Assembly: GCA_964036045.1 (NCBI GenBank)
Contig: OZ038379.1
Coordinates: 69,904,719 to 69,968,718 of the forward strand
DNA: 64,000 nt
From: Eutreptiella sp. 'Long Island Sound 2002'
Lineage: Eukaryota > Euglenozoa > Euglenophyceae > Eutreptiales > Eutreptiaceae
Reading direction: 5' to 3'
The position numbers were made by a program, and so were the translations under genes. This document shows positions 1 through 10,325 of this stretch, in pieces. The notes under the pieces were generated by a model. That model was not told the DNA's origin. It did not search any database and saw only the letters and a program-made list of their open reading frames with translations. How positions within the stretch are numbered: position 1 is the first letter of the stretch; every line of letters starts with the position of its first letter.

Positions 1-716
1 TGGGTGGTCTTGGTCCAGAGATCATGGCCGCTTTCACTCCCTTCCTCCGCGGTGCCGACGGTTTCCTCCTTGACCTCTCGGTGTTGGCGATCTTCCGGAT
101 GACCTCGATGTCCATGGCCCTGTCGATCCTGCACGTGGGCCTCGTTCTTGGCGTTGAGCTTCAGCTCCACCGTGATGTACTTCACGATCTCGTCCAGGCT
201 CATGCGGGCGAAGATGACCTGCATCCTCAGCGGCTCTCCGCGCCTCCACTCCGCGTTGTTGAGGCGCATCAGCCTTTGCCCCATGGTGTCACCGAATACC
301 TCCATGTAGACGGCGTTCTTCAACCCCAACATTCGGCTGGGCTCGCCGAGGTTTCGCCGGAAAAACTCTATTATACCGGCGTGGGTGTCCTTCGATGCCA
401 TGATCTGTACGGGCACGCGCCTCTTTGCTCTCTTCTTCTCCTCGTCCTCCACCTTCTTCTTCCAGTGGCCGGGGAGGGCGTCCTTGAGCAGGTGTCGGAT
501 CTCGCTGGACTCATTCCAGTCCTCCACCAGCTTGAGGCTTCTTCGGTACTTGCGGATATACCGATTCCATTCCCGGACCCGCAACTGCCCGTGCTCCAGC
601 GGCAGCGGAATGGACCACAAATCCTCCAACTTCTGGTTGGCGGCGTCCACTCGCTCCTCTGCTACCATAAAGAAGGTCCCTACTAGGACCGGCCCCTGCT
701 GTACCCCTTCCACCAT
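1..716 (-). CDS. Gag fragment of element A, starting inside its LTR, open to window edge
   Basis: Reading the minus strand from the ATG at 716-714 gives about 238 codons without a stop, running off the window at base 1. The first 16 codons (MVEGVQQGPVLV...) lie in the LTR, the next ones are the translated primer-binding site, and the frame then enters a helical, charged protein closely similar to the Element 1 gag at about 19540-20170. Element 1 has a TGA at 19617-19619 where this copy reads CGA, so this copy is the better preserved. Compared with Element 1 the whole gag N-terminus is missing: sequence equal to Element 1 up to about 20170 is joined directly to the primer-binding site. It is a capsid-type structural protein of a Gypsy retrotransposon. 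The identification rests on homology to Element 1, whose pol is clear. Confidence 0.72.
   Translation of the reverse strand, partial: MVEGVQQGPVLVGTFFMVAEERVDAANQKLEDLWSIPLPLEHGQLRVREWNRYIRKYRRSLKLVEDWNESSEIRHLLKDALPGHWKKKVEDEEKKRAKRRVPVQIMASKDTHAGIIEFFRRNLGEPSRMLGLKNAVYMEVFGDTMGQRLMRLNNAEWRRGEPLRMQVIFARMSLDEIVKYITVELKLNAKNEAHVQDRQGHGHRGHPEDRQHREVKEETVGTAEEGSESGHDLWTKTT
656..667 (-). other. Primer-binding site of element A
   Basis: The minus strand reads TGGTAGCAGAGG directly after the LTR end. This is complementary to the 3' end (CCTCTGCTACCA) of initiator tRNA-Met of the AGCAGAG type. It fixes the LTR edge at 668 and the element orientation as minus. Confidence 0.75.
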
Positions 717-3102
717 TTCCTGTCACTCCTATGGTCTTGCTTCTCACCAGGTTCTGCATGATCTTGCCCTATCCTGCACAATTTCCCACAAAAAATAGTA
801 AAATATGCCTCCTTCACACAAATCCTGATCCCTTGCAATAACCAACTCCCAAGTACAATATCTCAAATCCAAATAATCCACACTGAGGGCTTCCAAGGGT
901 TTTTGAGGTCCCGCGTTGACACTCAACAACTCCTTCAACACGCCGGTCGTCTCACGGTGCACACCGAGACACGGGCGTTGGGCATGTACAGAGAACTGCA
1001 CCAAAATCAATAAAGAAGCCCTGAAATTGGCATATGAACACAATTCAAGCAACATTGGTGAAAGATAGAAACATACACAATCACAGCCATAGACCCCTCA
1101 TTCCCTGGACTCAGGACCTTCCCTTGACTTGCCAACATGATGCCCTGAACCCAGTCAAATAGGATGGCTAAATGCCATGTGTCAAAAGTCACTACACAAA
1201 CCCCAAAAATGTGTTCCCTCCAAAGCCTCTAAATCCTAGCCCAATAGGGGAGGTGGAGTGTCATGGCCTAGAGTGGCACTCAGGACCATGCCCTACCCTG
1301 GGATAACTTTGGTTGGACTTGGAGACGATTGGGCTTGGAGAATTGCCCCATGCTGATGACCTCACAACATAGCAAAATTAGGCAAATGACACCATTGTGC
1401 CCAAAAATCAATTATATACTCAAAAATGCATACGGCAAGTATTCAAATGCTCCATGCATGTGTCAAACCGGAAAGTAATATACAAGGGTGATATAGACCA
1501 AAGGTCCATGCCCAAGAATACCCCAACATTGGCTCCCAAACTCCTCCGGATATACACATGCCATGCTTCAAAAGTCAACTCACGAATTTGAGACCTATTG
1601 TGAGGCCTCGTGTGCCACGCCAAAGTGACCACGTGATCTGGCATATGGTCAGGTGCAACACCGAAGCATATGCCAACAGATAAGCAACATACCATAGTTC
1701 ACGGATCTCTAGGCACTTTACTGTTAGCCGACCAGTTGACCACATAAAATACAAAAATGAGCATAAAATGAGGTCAAAAACATGCAAATTTTGCTAAATT
1801 CAAGATAATCACAATAGTATATAACTTCGCTTACCAATGGTATCAACATATGGTTCAAAACACAATTGCTTGGGACCATTTGCGAACAAGCCCCCCCCTT
1901 GGATCCCCACATGGACGCATAGGGACACCTTCGAACCTCCTCACGACACGCACCATGAAAATGGGAAAATTGATAGTGGCGCTTGTGGGTCGCTCCGTAA
2001 GCCTTCCCACATGCACTACATGTGCGGTAGACTTAGTCTAGCGCTATGGAGCACACCATTAGGACATGGGCAAAGCCTTAGCCACGTGCGACTCCATGTA
2101 TCTTCCTACAACCGGAGATATATAAAATGGGCGTGAGCATAGCGAAGCACATACCATGCATATAACACATACCCTCCAAAATGGCTCCCACCATGGTATG
2201 CCATGCCCCTCCATGGCCATAACTTCACGTTAAAAATACGTAGGAACTCAAGAAAAGTTTCTATGCAACACCAACACTCATGAGGTACACTCCAAAGTCG
2301 CATTAAAATATTCGGTTGCATGGTCCAAGAGTTAGAAATCACTTTCTACTCTCATGACCATTATCCCTTGCTACACCGGGCATGTGTACACATCAAAGGC
2401 GTTTGAAGCTCACTAAATTAAGTTGAGACCAAGGCAATTCCAGCCCATATCTCAAAATTGAAATTCTTCGCAGTGAGCCGGAGATATGATTGTTCAAAGT
2501 GGCCTCACGAATCAATTTTGTTTCGCCTATATCTCTAAGAAAAATGAAGGAGACAACAAAAGGAAGGTTGATTCGTGATCGGGGAAAAATGTAGGACCAC
2601 TCGAAATTCATCATATCCAGTGCGGCGACCTCGAAGTGGAAAATCCGATTCTGAATGTCTGAAAAAATCGGATCGATTTTGCGAGTGTATAACATGAAAA
2701 TTGCGGAAGCAACGAACCCTTTTCTGATGAAATTTGACCCTTCATCGGGGTTTCCGCTGAAATATCTGGAAATAACAGTTAACCAATCGGTTACCGCAAA
2801 ATCGGGAGCCAACTGCAAGTCGCCGATACATTGAAAATCACTACGGATAGCTGAAAAATTACGGAAACATTATGATAAAAAAACCCTGTTGATTCCAGAT
2901 ATTTTGATATATAAATCTCAGCCGGCGGCGCCTCGGTATTGAATGTGGCCGCTCGTAGCTGGAATGGCCAAGCCTATCACACTATCACATCAGGTTAGGT
3001 CAGGTGAAAGAGAGTATGATATCAGCCAATGGCGGCTTGCCGGCCCATAGATACACACCCCAGGTGACCCAAAGATGGCCACGGGGGTCGGAACGGGCTT
3101 CA
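668..3102 (-). repeat. 2.4-kb LTR of element A (5' LTR in minus orientation)
   Basis: This AT-rich 2435-bp block recurs at 11085-13523 and, split by Element 2, at 24855-25211 plus 35980-38070. All copies begin TAAAGAAGG and end GGCTTCA on the plus strand, so on the element strand they begin TGAAGCC and end CTTCTTTA. The primer-binding site and gag lie to its left and the GC-rich LINE to its right. A minus-strand ORF of 141 codons (2393-2818) is shortened to 79 codons in the other copies. No protein family is recognised and I do not call it a gene. The partner LTR lies outside the window. Confidence 0.8.
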
Positions 3103-3136
3103 TGGCAAGCGTGGCTGCAGGCAGACGCGCAGCGCG

Positions 3137-4494
3137 ATGCCGTCCGGAGTCTCTGGCCCGCGCCCGCGACACGAGCCCTCGATGCGGCGGCCCCGGGCCG
3201 CGCGCTGGCGCCACCACGGTTCCACGGGCCAACCTGCCCTTCGAACCAGGATGGAGGGCGCCATCCGGAAGTCGGTGCCGCTCCCCCCGGCGCGAGGGGC
3301 CACGGAACCAACGAAATGCCCCCTGTGTGCAGCAAAATACTACACAAGCGGGGCAATGCCCGAACACCTGGCGTTGCACGCAGTGCACGCTGCAGCCCCG
3401 GTGGACAACAAGGAGGCGGCCTCCAACATCCTGCAAGGGAGGGCACGGAGGTCCCCATGGCACGCCCCGTACGTCCGGCGCCCCCCGCCCCAGGCGGCGG
3501 ACCACGCAGACGGCGATGAGGAGGCACCCGGAGCGGCCCCGGGGACCGGCGGCGCGGCCCAACAAGGGTCCATCCCCGCGGGGCTGGCCCCCCTGGCCCC
3601 CCTGTCGGCCCCGCTGGGAACGGGCTCTCCGCACCCCATGGCCCAGGCGCACCCGGGAGCCCTGGCTGCACCAGCGCACCCAGCGGCGATGCCGATGCCG
3701 GATGGCTGACTCCAGGAGGACGAGGCGGACGACGCCCTATGCCTCCTCTCGTGGAACCTGCGCAACAGCCTCGTACCGCCAGACCGGTCCCTCCGCGACA
3801 CGCTCCGGCGGCGCCGGGGGCCGGCGGCCTGTACCGACAAGGAGCACCTCATCACCGGCATGCCATCCCAGGAGGGGGGCTTTGCCATCATGCTTCAGGA
3901 AACAGGGATCGCCACCCGGGCGCAGGAGATGCACGTGGCCGCGGCGCTCCGGCCGGGACAAGGGGTGCACCCCCTTCTTCAGCAGCCGACTGGCGGAGAC
4001 GGGAGCCACTTCCACCTGGAGAGGGGGGGGCCTCCTCACCGCGGTCAGCAGCAAGTACGTGGCGGAGCACGAGGTGCTCAGTTTCACGGAAATCGTTCCC
4101 GGAAGGCCGCGGCCCTGGAGATCCGCACGGACGGGGGAAGCCTCACCCTCATCAACATCCACGAGCCGCAAGCAGGCCCGCACCCGTGGGCGGGACGGGC
4201 GGCGTTCTGGGCCGACATACAAATGTATGCCACGGCACGCAGCCTCGGTGGGAGACACCCGGTGGTCATTGCGGGTGACACCAACGTCTACATGGATGCC
4301 ACCTCCAACCCGGCCACGGAGCACTTCCGCGCGGGCTGGGAGGCCTGCGGTTTCCGGAGGGCCACGGCAGGCGGCGAGGAGGACATGACCCCCACGCTCC
4401 ACCTGTCCAGGCACAGGGTGGACACCTTCCTGGTCAACGAAACCCCTCCTGCCGTGGTCCCTGCGAGAAAACGTCTGGGCTCGCGGCATGGCAC
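3137..4494 (+). pseudogene. LINE N-terminus: C2H2 zinc finger and AP-like endonuclease
   Basis: One frame runs from 3137 to about 4480, interrupted by TGA at 3707-3709. Residues 61-80 form a perfect C-X2-C-X12-H-X3-H finger (CPLC...HLALH), likely for nucleic-acid binding. After the stop the frame shows endonuclease motifs in order: SWNLRN, the catalytic LQETG, an INIHEP strand, AGDTN, and RVDTFLV. The last motif, GSDHLPV, is out of frame (about 4506-4526), so a frame change lies near 4480-4490. The enzyme would nick target DNA to prime reverse transcription. Motif residues look intact; the damage is stops and frames. The true start is uncertain. Confidence 0.75.
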
Positions 4495-6403
4495 ACCCCC
4501 AGGTGATCGGCTCGGACCACCTCCCGGTCCGCCTGGCCTTGCCGGGCCTCCTCAACGCAGCGGGGCGCGCGGCGATGCCCACCCCCTACAGCCACACGGA
4601 GGGCCGCCTCCTCCCGTACGACGCCGAGGCCGCGCCTGTCCAACACTGCCTGTGGGCGGCGGTCACCGCTGCGCAGGATGAACCCTCCCCGGCGCCCTGG
4701 CTGGGTCCCGCAGAGCAGCACGCCTACGGGTCCATGCCCGCGGCTGCGGTGGACAAGGTGTTCGAACACCTCCACGCGGCGCATGACGCCCTAGCGCGTG
4801 TGGTGGGACGCCGGCAGCGGTCCCCGGCGGGGATGGACCCGGCAGAGGGTGACCCCCCGGAGAGCGGAAAGCGGCTCCAGGCGGCGGTCCTCCGCTATGA
4901 TACCCTGGCAGCGTGCGCGCCGGCGGCGTACCAGGCGGACGCGGCATGGCATTGCATGTGGTCCGAGGCGGCGCTCCGGCTCGCCGAGGAGCTGCGGGGT
5001 GCGTCGCCCGGGTTCTGCCCGACCACAAAGGGCCAACTACAGGAGGAGCTGGAGAGGCAAGCAGCCGCCCTCAAAGAGGACATTCGCCAACTCCGCGCAC
5101 TCCTGGCGGCAGACCGCAAGTGCGCCATCAAGGACTTCTGGCTCCGTCACGCCCCCGACATCCCCGAGCGCTGGAAAGCCGTGCGGGGAGCCATAGAGGT
5201 AGAGGTCCCGGGCCCGTCAGGCCTCTGGAACGTGCGGGTCCCCAACACCCAAACGCTCCTCACGGAGGCCCACGACGTGATGTTCGCAGTTCGCGCCTTC
5301 TGGCAGGAACTGTATGACAAACGGCCGGTGGACCTCCCAGGCTTCCAGGCATTCCTCGGCCGCCATGTCCCCCGGGTCCCTGACGGGGCCTGGACAAAGG
5401 TCCGGCAGTACTCCATGCAGGACCTGCAGTCCGCCCTGGACAAGGCCGATAGCAAGGCCCCAGGTCCCAACCACGTGGAGGCCCGTTTCATCAAGGCCCT
5501 CCCGGCACCCGTCCAGTGGCTCCTGGTCCACTCCTACCGGGCCATTCTCCGCGGCGCCCCGCCACCGATGCACTGGAGGGACGCGCACATGTGGCTCAGC
5601 CCCAAGGTACCGGGCTCCGCCAGACTGGACGACTAGAGGCCCATAGCCCTGGGCCAGCTGGACACAAAGCTGTTCACGGGCCCCCTCACCCAGCGCATCA
5701 CAGAAGTGCTCACACGGCACGGAGTGGTCAGCGACTGGCAGCAAGGGGCCCTCCCTGGCTCCAACACAGGCCACCCACTGTTCATGGCGCAGCGGCAGCT
5801 CCAGTGGGGAAGGACATTTTCTCCTTCGACGCCCACAAGGCTGTCGACACCACCCCGCACGGCGCCCTCCACCTCATCCTGCGCCACCTCTCCGTGCCGC
5901 CGGGGGTCATCGACCTCCTGCTCTTCCTCCACATGTGCGCCAGGCTGCGCATCGTCACCGCACATGGGCTAACGCAGCCCGTCCACATGCTGCGCGGCGT
6001 CCGGCAGGGCAACCCCGAGAGCCTGCTGCTGTACGCGCTCCTCCTGGAGCCCCTGATCAGGGCGCAGGGGCACCGCCTGCGCCCGCCGGGAGGGGCCGAG
6101 CAAGGCCTCATCGAGGCCTACATGGACCAACTGCTGGTAGTGGCCCACACGCTGCAGCATTTCGTTGAGGGCGTGGAGGCGGTGACCGCGTACCTGGGGA
6201 TGATGGGCATGGAGCTCAACCCCCGCAAGTGCGCCATGGCCACCACGGAGGGGGTCCCGGGCCTGCAGCTGCGCCTCTGTCCCCACCTGGAAAACCCATG
6301 GTACTAGGTACCAGCGGCGGACTCCGTCCCCTACCTGGGACTCCAACTGCAGCCGGACGGGGAGTTCTCCCTGCAGCGCAAGCACTGGCTGCGCCTGGCG
6401 GCG
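4488..6403 (+). pseudogene. LINE reverse transcriptase, active site altered
   Basis: The frame from 4488 carries the end of the endonuclease, a long helical linker, and RT motifs KAPGPN and W-DAHMWLSPK. TAG at 5634-5636 falls just before RPIALGQ. A frame change near 5820 leads into FDAHKAVD (motif A), GVRQGNPESLLLY (motif B) and YMDQLLVVA (motif C, 6119-6130), then a TAG at 6305-6307 before PYLGLQL. In motif C the second catalytic aspartate of the usual YxDD is Gln, so even a repaired frame would probably be inactive. Family assignment is firm; the loss of activity is inferred from the known catalytic role of this residue. Confidence 0.8.
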
Positions 6404-8398
6404 GTGCACCACTGGTGCATCAACACCCTCGGGCCACCCAAAGTGGTGCAGGACGTCATCCTGGCGACCCTCGGGGGGCTGACACAGTACGTCGCCGCTT
6501 TCATCGCCGACGACTCCGACACCGCGCGCCACCTGGACCGTATCACGGTCCAGGTCGCGAAGGACAGGGCGCGGTACGCCTTCGACGCCTCGCGGGACAG
6601 CCTGCAGGATGACCGGACCCTGGGGCTCACACGGGTACCAACGCGGAGCCAGCAGGCAGCGGTGGCCCTCATGGGTACACTCGTCCACCACCGCTCAACC
6701 TCCGTGCGTGTCGAGGTCACCAAGATGTTCTGGGAAATAGCCGGCGCGCACGGAATATGTCCCGAGGTGCACTACCCCGTCTCAGAGTTTACAACTCTAG
6801 CGGGAGGTGACTGGGTCCACCGCATACCCCGGGCCCTGGCCGCCCTGGGAGTGGGGCTCTACAACCCCATCGCGTGCCCCAAGGCGGCCCACGTTCAACT
6901 ACAGTCCCCACCGGGCAACATCGTCACGTTGCGCACCGTAAAGCTGCGACACCGCGACACGTGCCGTCTGACGGTGCCGCACACGACGCCGTGGCATGGG
7001 CACCACGGGCCACGCCACCCCTGGCCCGACAACGACGACCCGTGGCCCACGGCGGTGCGGGAATGCCTCAACCAATGCGCCGATGAACACCTCCACTATT
7101 GCCGCCGCGAGCAGGAGCTCAGCAACGATCCCGGGTGGCGCGACGCCTTGGTCCACCTCGTCCACACCACCGGCCCACGGGACCCCCGCCTGAGACTCGT
7201 CAACCCCACGACGGCTAAGCAGGACGCCCACACCGGCCCACGGGTGACCTCGGACGGCCTGCACCTCCACGTTGGGTGCTACCGCCGCCGGGGCGGCCTA
7301 TCCCCCCCCTCACGGGGGGCGGCGTACCACCCGCCGGCAGCCCTCATGTACATCCTCCACGACGTACTCGCGGAAAGTGAGCACCGAGACCCTAACGCGG
7401 ATGTGGCGTGGCCCGAGCCCTTGCGCCCCCGGCCCCACGCGCCGACGCAGGTGTGGTTGGTGACCACGGACGACCAATGCACCCCAGCGGCGGGGCAAGC
7501 GCAGCTCCAGGCAGAGTGGGTAATAGTGCACGTGGGGGCAGGCCAGCCCAGGCCCCGTGGACTCCCCCGTGGCACCGCCCTGCTGGTAGCTACAGGGGTG
7601 CCGCACGACCCACACATGGCTGTGCACGCACTGGAGGACCAGCCGGAGGACACGGGACACCTGGTGGTGCACCAGGGCGGGGGCCCGGCGTGGCTCAAGG
7701 AACATGTGACGGCACTCCGGTCCTGGGCAAGCACGATCGCCGGAGCAGAAATCCGGCTGCACAACCACCCAGCGATCAGCCCCGGCAACACCAGGGCGCT
7801 GAGCGTGGACCAACTGACCCCCAGCCACCCCGACGTCCGGTGGCACTCCGCCGACCTCAACGCGGGGTGGCTCAGCCTTACCGGGTACTACTGGATCCCG
7901 GAGGCCTTGGGCCACACCTCTTCCGACGCGTCAGGGCGCGGACCCTACAAACACGCCACCAGCGTCGCTCTTGCCGCCGACCTCACCCGCACGTGGCGGG
8001 TGGCCATCTCGGGCACGGTGCCCGACGGGGACGGGGTGGTCGCCTCTCTCCCCCTACAATACGGCGCCCGGGGACCATGGGTCCACACGGTGGACTCCAA
8101 AGTCATCCTCCACCTCCTGCGACACGCAGATTGCGAGCGGACTATGGGGGTCCCCGCGGGCGCGGCGAAGGTGGTCAACCAGATGCCCCTACGGTGGCTG
8201 CGGGACGGCCTGTGCGCGCGAGGGCGACACGCCAGGCACCCGTTCCGGTACGTCCGAGCCACCTCGCACCACAGTGACGCCCTACTGCACAAGGCGGACT
8301 GGGCGGCGTCCCAGGACACCACCCTGCAGAACACGCCCCCCGACCCTGGCCACGCCCAACTCATTGTCGCTGGTCATGACGGCCACCTCGATCTATAG
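6404..8398 (+). pseudogene. LINE RT C-terminus (thumb/connection) and RNase H-like domain
   Basis: This 664-codon open frame continues in the RT frame from 5820 onward. The first half resembles the post-RT region of LINEs. The second half looks like RNase H: SSDASGRGP with an acidic residue, VHTVDSKVILHLL, and near the end ATSHHSDALLHKADWAA, matching the D...D...H-x-ADxxA pattern. RNase H would remove the RNA strand after first-strand synthesis. It ends at TAG 8396-8398, but the same frame continues at once into the next ORF, so this stop is probably a mutation rather than a natural end. Confidence 0.62.
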
Positions 8399-8407
8399 CC
8401 CCCCACG

Positions 8408-9664
8408 ATGCGGACGCTCGGCGAGGTTGCGCAGCGGGCGCAGACGGACCATGCACTGACGCACCGAGGACACACACCTCTGGGCGCGGCCCACGCAACA
8501 GCCTATGTCCAGCCCCGGGACCTCACCGCGACGGCCATCAACCGCCGGGCGCTGCGGGCCAGAGACGGCCACACGCCGGTGCAGCGCAGGCTCCGCGTCC
8601 GTAAGGAGCGGCTCTCCGGCGTCGCCGTCCTCCAACACCCGTGCCTCCTATGCGGCGGCCAGGAGGAAACCCCGGTGCACATGCACGTGGGGTGCGCCCA
8701 CTCACGGCTCCTCTGGCCCCACTACCGCCAGGCGGTACACGAGGCGGCCCGCCACCTCCCAGCCCGGGGCAAAGCCCTGTGGGTGGCCCCGTGGCGCTCC
8801 GCAGGCGCCACATGGACGGAAGTCTTCTGCTCTGGGCTGGTGCCCGAGGACGCAGAGGCGCAGCTCTGCACCATAGCCCGCTACGACCCGCCGGGAGGGA
8901 CCTCTGTGGGCGATTTCCTCCACCACATGCTCCGGCTGGGGGACTTCCCATGGGAGCTTGGCAACCAACGGCTGCAGCAACTCATCCGCGAGCCCCTAAG
9001 CGCGGTGGCCCGGGTGCACCGATGGCTCACCGCGGCAGAGGGCGACCACCCCCTCCCTCCCCCGCGCCCTGACAAGGACTTCGTAGCCTCCCTCCGTGTC
9101 GTGAATGGCACTCTGGAGTGCCAGCCACAAGAGGGCCCCCACCCGTACCGGGACATGCCGGGGGGTTTCTCGAAGCACCTACAAGACGCCCTCTTCCCAC
9201 CGTGGATCATCGGGCGCGGCTCCATGACCGCGTGGGAGGCACGCATAGTGGGTGAGGAGTGGGCGCGAGAGTGGAGCCGGTGCTGCGCCGCCACGCGCGC
9301 CCCGGAGACCCCTGCGCAACGATACGCCGCCATCCCGCTCGAGGGATGGGGGTCGGACACCCGGCCAAGACCAACCGTGATCCGCGGGGCGGGACCGGAC
9401 CACCCGTGGGACGCGGCGACGGGGGAATGGCTGCAAGCGGCCCCGGGGCCGCAAACAGGGTGGACTGGGGACGTGTCCTCACTCGTCAGGACGCACGTCC
9501 CCCCCGGCATCGTCCTTCACGCCGCCCACGTACTCCGGGCTACGGAGATCATATATCGCACGAAGTCGCCCCCCCCTACCCTGGAGGTAGGGGGGGGGGT
9601 AGGGGGGGTAGGGGGGGTGATTCGGGGGGGTAGGGGGGGGTTGGGGGGGGGGTCGAGAAGGTAG
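8408..9664 (+). pseudogene. LINE C-terminal zinc-binding region
   Basis: This 418-codon frame is in phase with the RNase H frame and separated from it only by a TAG. Near residues 78-96 it has a C-x2-C...H-x3-H...C pattern (CLLCGGQEETPVHMH...C), as in the zinc-binding segment found at the C-terminus of many LINE polymerases. The end of the frame runs into G-runs encoding only Gly/Val/Arg, so the true protein end is likely upstream near 9560. A short inverted repeat (CCCCTACC...GGTAGGGG) lies at about 9570-9600. Confidence 0.6.
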
Positions 9665-9683
9665 GGGGGGGGTACGGGGGGAG
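9566..9683 (+). repeat. G-run tract with quadruplex potential
   Basis: More than eight runs of seven or more G are separated by TA, TT or short spacers. The first forms an inverted repeat with a preceding C-run. Such spacing allows several overlapping G-quadruplexes on the plus strand. A similar tract follows the minisatellite at 10199-10246, so the two tracts bracket it. Confidence 0.75.
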
Positions 9684-9689
9684 AAGGCG

Positions 9690-10136
9690 GTGCACACACA
9701 AGGCGGAACACACAGAAGGCGGCCTGTAGCCACCGCAGGAGTCTTGTTATTTAAGGGGCCACAGGCAAGGCGGTGCACACAGAAGGCGGTGCACACACAA
9801 GGCGGAACACACAAAAGGCTGTCTGTGGCCACCGCAGGAGTCTTGTTATTTAAGGGGCCACAGGCAAGGCGGTACACACAGAAAGCGGTGCACACACAAG
9901 GCGGAACACACAAAAGGCGGTCTGTAGCCACCGCAGGAGTCTTGTTATTTAAGGGGCCACAGGCAAGGCCGTATACACAGAAGGCGGTGCACACACAAGG
10001 CGGAACAACAAAAGGCGGCCTGTGGCCACCGCAGGAGTCTTGTTATTTAAGGGGCCACAGGCAAGGCGGTACACACAAAAGGCGGTGCACACACAAGGCG
10101 GGCTGTGGCCACCGCAGGAGTCATGTTATTTAAGGG
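9690..10136 (+). repeat. 99-bp minisatellite, about 4.5 copies
   Basis: The core GTCTTGTTATTTAAGGGGCC starts at about 9741, 9840, 9939 and 10037, with a variant at 10120 (spacings 99, 99, 98, 83). Inside each unit, ACACAAGGCGG-like words recur. Because 99 is a multiple of three, a plus-strand frame stays open for 147 codons (9690-10133) and gives a 33-residue repeat. I treat this as a by-product of the period rather than a gene. Confidence 0.85.
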
Positions 10137-10198
10137 GGGTGCGGGGCTGGCCCCCGCGTCGAGCAAAGCGAGCCGTCTGTCGAGCGAAGCGACCCGAA

Positions 10199-10246
10199 GG
10201 TAGGGGGGGGGGAGGTAGGGGGGGGAGGTAGGGGGGGGGGCGACTT
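10199..10246 (+). repeat. Second G-run tract
   Basis: Four runs of seven to nine G are separated by AGGTA or TA. It is preceded by two copies of a GTCGAGC(A/G)AAGCGA word at about 10157-10190. With the tract at 9566-9683 it brackets the 99-bp array. Confidence 0.6.
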
Positions 10247-10325
10247 CACGGAGATAGGCAAATGGGGACACAACACGTCTACCGTCCGATGGCACCCCCC
10301 AGAGGACGGGGCCGCCCAGCTCGCC

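Larger units (their letters stand above)
3103..9664 (+). mobile_element. GC-rich decayed LINE (non-LTR retrotransposon)
   Basis: Reading frames in this very GC-rich block give, in order, a C2H2 finger, an AP-type endonuclease, reverse transcriptase, an RNase H-like domain and a C-terminal zinc-binding motif. This is the order of APE-type LINEs that carry RNase H. At least four in-frame stops (TGA 3707, TAG 5634, 6305, 8396) and two frame changes (near 4480 and 5820) show it is not translatable as it stands. The 3' end is not defined: G-run tracts and a minisatellite follow. Base composition differs sharply from the AT-rich LTRs on either side, consistent with those having inserted into it. 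Confidence 0.8.

Noticed and set aside
1352-1365. Hammerhead ribozyme core (CTGATGA) in the 2.4-kb LTR
   Set aside because: No GAAA box or pairing stems follow at the required spacing.
1397-2342. Short ORFs on both strands in the AT-rich LTRs
   Set aside because: They are not kept in length or frame among the three LTR copies and show no motifs.
9690-10133. 147-codon repeat protein
   Set aside because: The open frame is explained by the 99-bp period (a multiple of three) and no flanking coding context supports it.
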